Of a stretch of 5,185 nucleotides of DNA, positions 4,877-5,185 are shown piece after piece; the first letter of the stretch is position 1; each line of letters starts with the position of its first letter. The position numbers and the translations under genes were made by a program. Source of the DNA: Chitinophagaceae bacterium (GTDB lineage Bacteria; Bacteroidota; Bacteroidia; Chitinophagales; Chitinophagaceae); NCBI GenBank assembly GCA_030151745.1, contig JASLDA010000396.1:1-5185 (forward strand). The letters run 5' to 3'. Below the pieces are notes generated by a model. It was not told the origin of the DNA and searched no databases. It saw nothing but the letters and a program-made list of their open reading frames with translations.

Positions 4877-5185
4877 ATGGCACAAGACCTGTATCAGCAC
4901 CCGGACCATTATCTTGTCGACGAGCTGCTGACCGACGAGCAGAAGCTGATCCGCGACACCGTTCGCGCCTACGTCAAGAAAGAAATTTCCCCGATCATCG
5001 AAGACTACGCCCAGCGCGCGGCCTTCCCGCAGCAGATCATCAAGGGGCTCGGCGAGCTTGGATGCTTCGGTCCTTTCGTGCCCCAGGAATACGGCGGCGC
5101 CGGCCTGGATTATATCTCCTACGGCATCATGATGCAGGAGCTCGAGCGCGGGGATTCCGGCGTCCGCTCCACGGCCTCCGTGCAG
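4877..5185 (+). CDS. gcdH: Acyl-CoA dehydrogenase, probably glutaryl-CoA dehydrogenase (3' truncated)
   Basis: An open frame begins at the ATG at 4877 and runs off the right edge after 103 codons, about a quarter of a usual acyl-CoA dehydrogenase (380-400 residues). It covers the N-terminal helical domain: LLTDEQKLIRDTVRAYVKKE (17-36), LGELGCFGPFVPQEYGGAGL (58-77) and the end DSGVRSTASVQ (93-103). The last motif closely matches the DSGYRSAMSVQ segment of glutaryl-CoA dehydrogenases, where the Arg-Ser pair (here Arg97-Ser98) contacts the substrate carboxylate; this favours that enzyme over short- or medium-chain dehydrogenases. Such FAD enzymes convert glutaryl-CoA to crotonyl-CoA in lysine and tryptophan breakdown. 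The catalytic Glu and most of the FAD site lie beyond the window. About 84 of 103 codons end in G or C, typical of a well-expressed native gene in this GC-rich DNA. Only a weak purine stretch precedes the ATG. Confidence 0.85.
   Translation, partial: MAQDLYQHPDHYLVDELLTDEQKLIRDTVRAYVKKEISPIIEDYAQRAAFPQQIIKGLGELGCFGPFVPQEYGGAGLDYISYGIMMQELERGDSGVRSTASVQ

Overview
The window looks like chromosomal DNA from a GC-rich member of the Bacteroidota, plausibly a Chitinophagaceae-type lineage. The best evidence is the short (290-residue) primary sigma factor, whose N-terminus and region 2 read like the Bacteroidota RpoD. Promoter-like sequences fit the Bacteroidota pattern (TTTG near -33, TAnnTTTG near -7) rather than the E. 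coli pattern, and most starts lack a strong Shine-Dalgarno sequence. The family-level placement is inference.

Layout from left to right: (1) the 3' part of a plus-strand gene joining the end of a family 2 glycosyltransferase to a DUF2062 membrane domain; (2) a convergent minus-strand gene for a protein with two GNAT acetyltransferase domains, the second closely resembling aminoalkylphosphonate N-acetyltransferase PhnO; (3) a minus-strand rpoD with a strong intrinsic terminator and a candidate promoter; (4) a divergent intergenic region of about 410 bases; (5) a plus-strand gene for an exported erythromycin-esterase-like protein that keeps the family's catalytic Glu/His residues; (6) an intergenic region of 216 bases with a compact hairpin; (7) the 5' end of a plus-strand acyl-CoA dehydrogenase gene that looks like glutaryl-CoA dehydrogenase and runs off the right edge.

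The genes do not form an evident pathway or operon. Each is separated by non-coding sequence, strand changes occur between genes 1 and 2 and between rpoD and the esterase-like gene, and housekeeping genes (rpoD, the dehydrogenase) alternate with accessory-looking ones (GNAT fusion, esterase-like protein). I found no CRISPR array, insertion sequence, tRNA or rRNA, and no convincing new multi-gene system. The points most worth a second look are the PhnO-like GNAT fusion, an 8-base inverted-repeat pair plus a 10-base word shared by two intergenic regions, a near-identical 15-base sequence upstream of both right-hand genes, and a promoter-like sequence that ends almost at the GTG start of the esterase-like gene.
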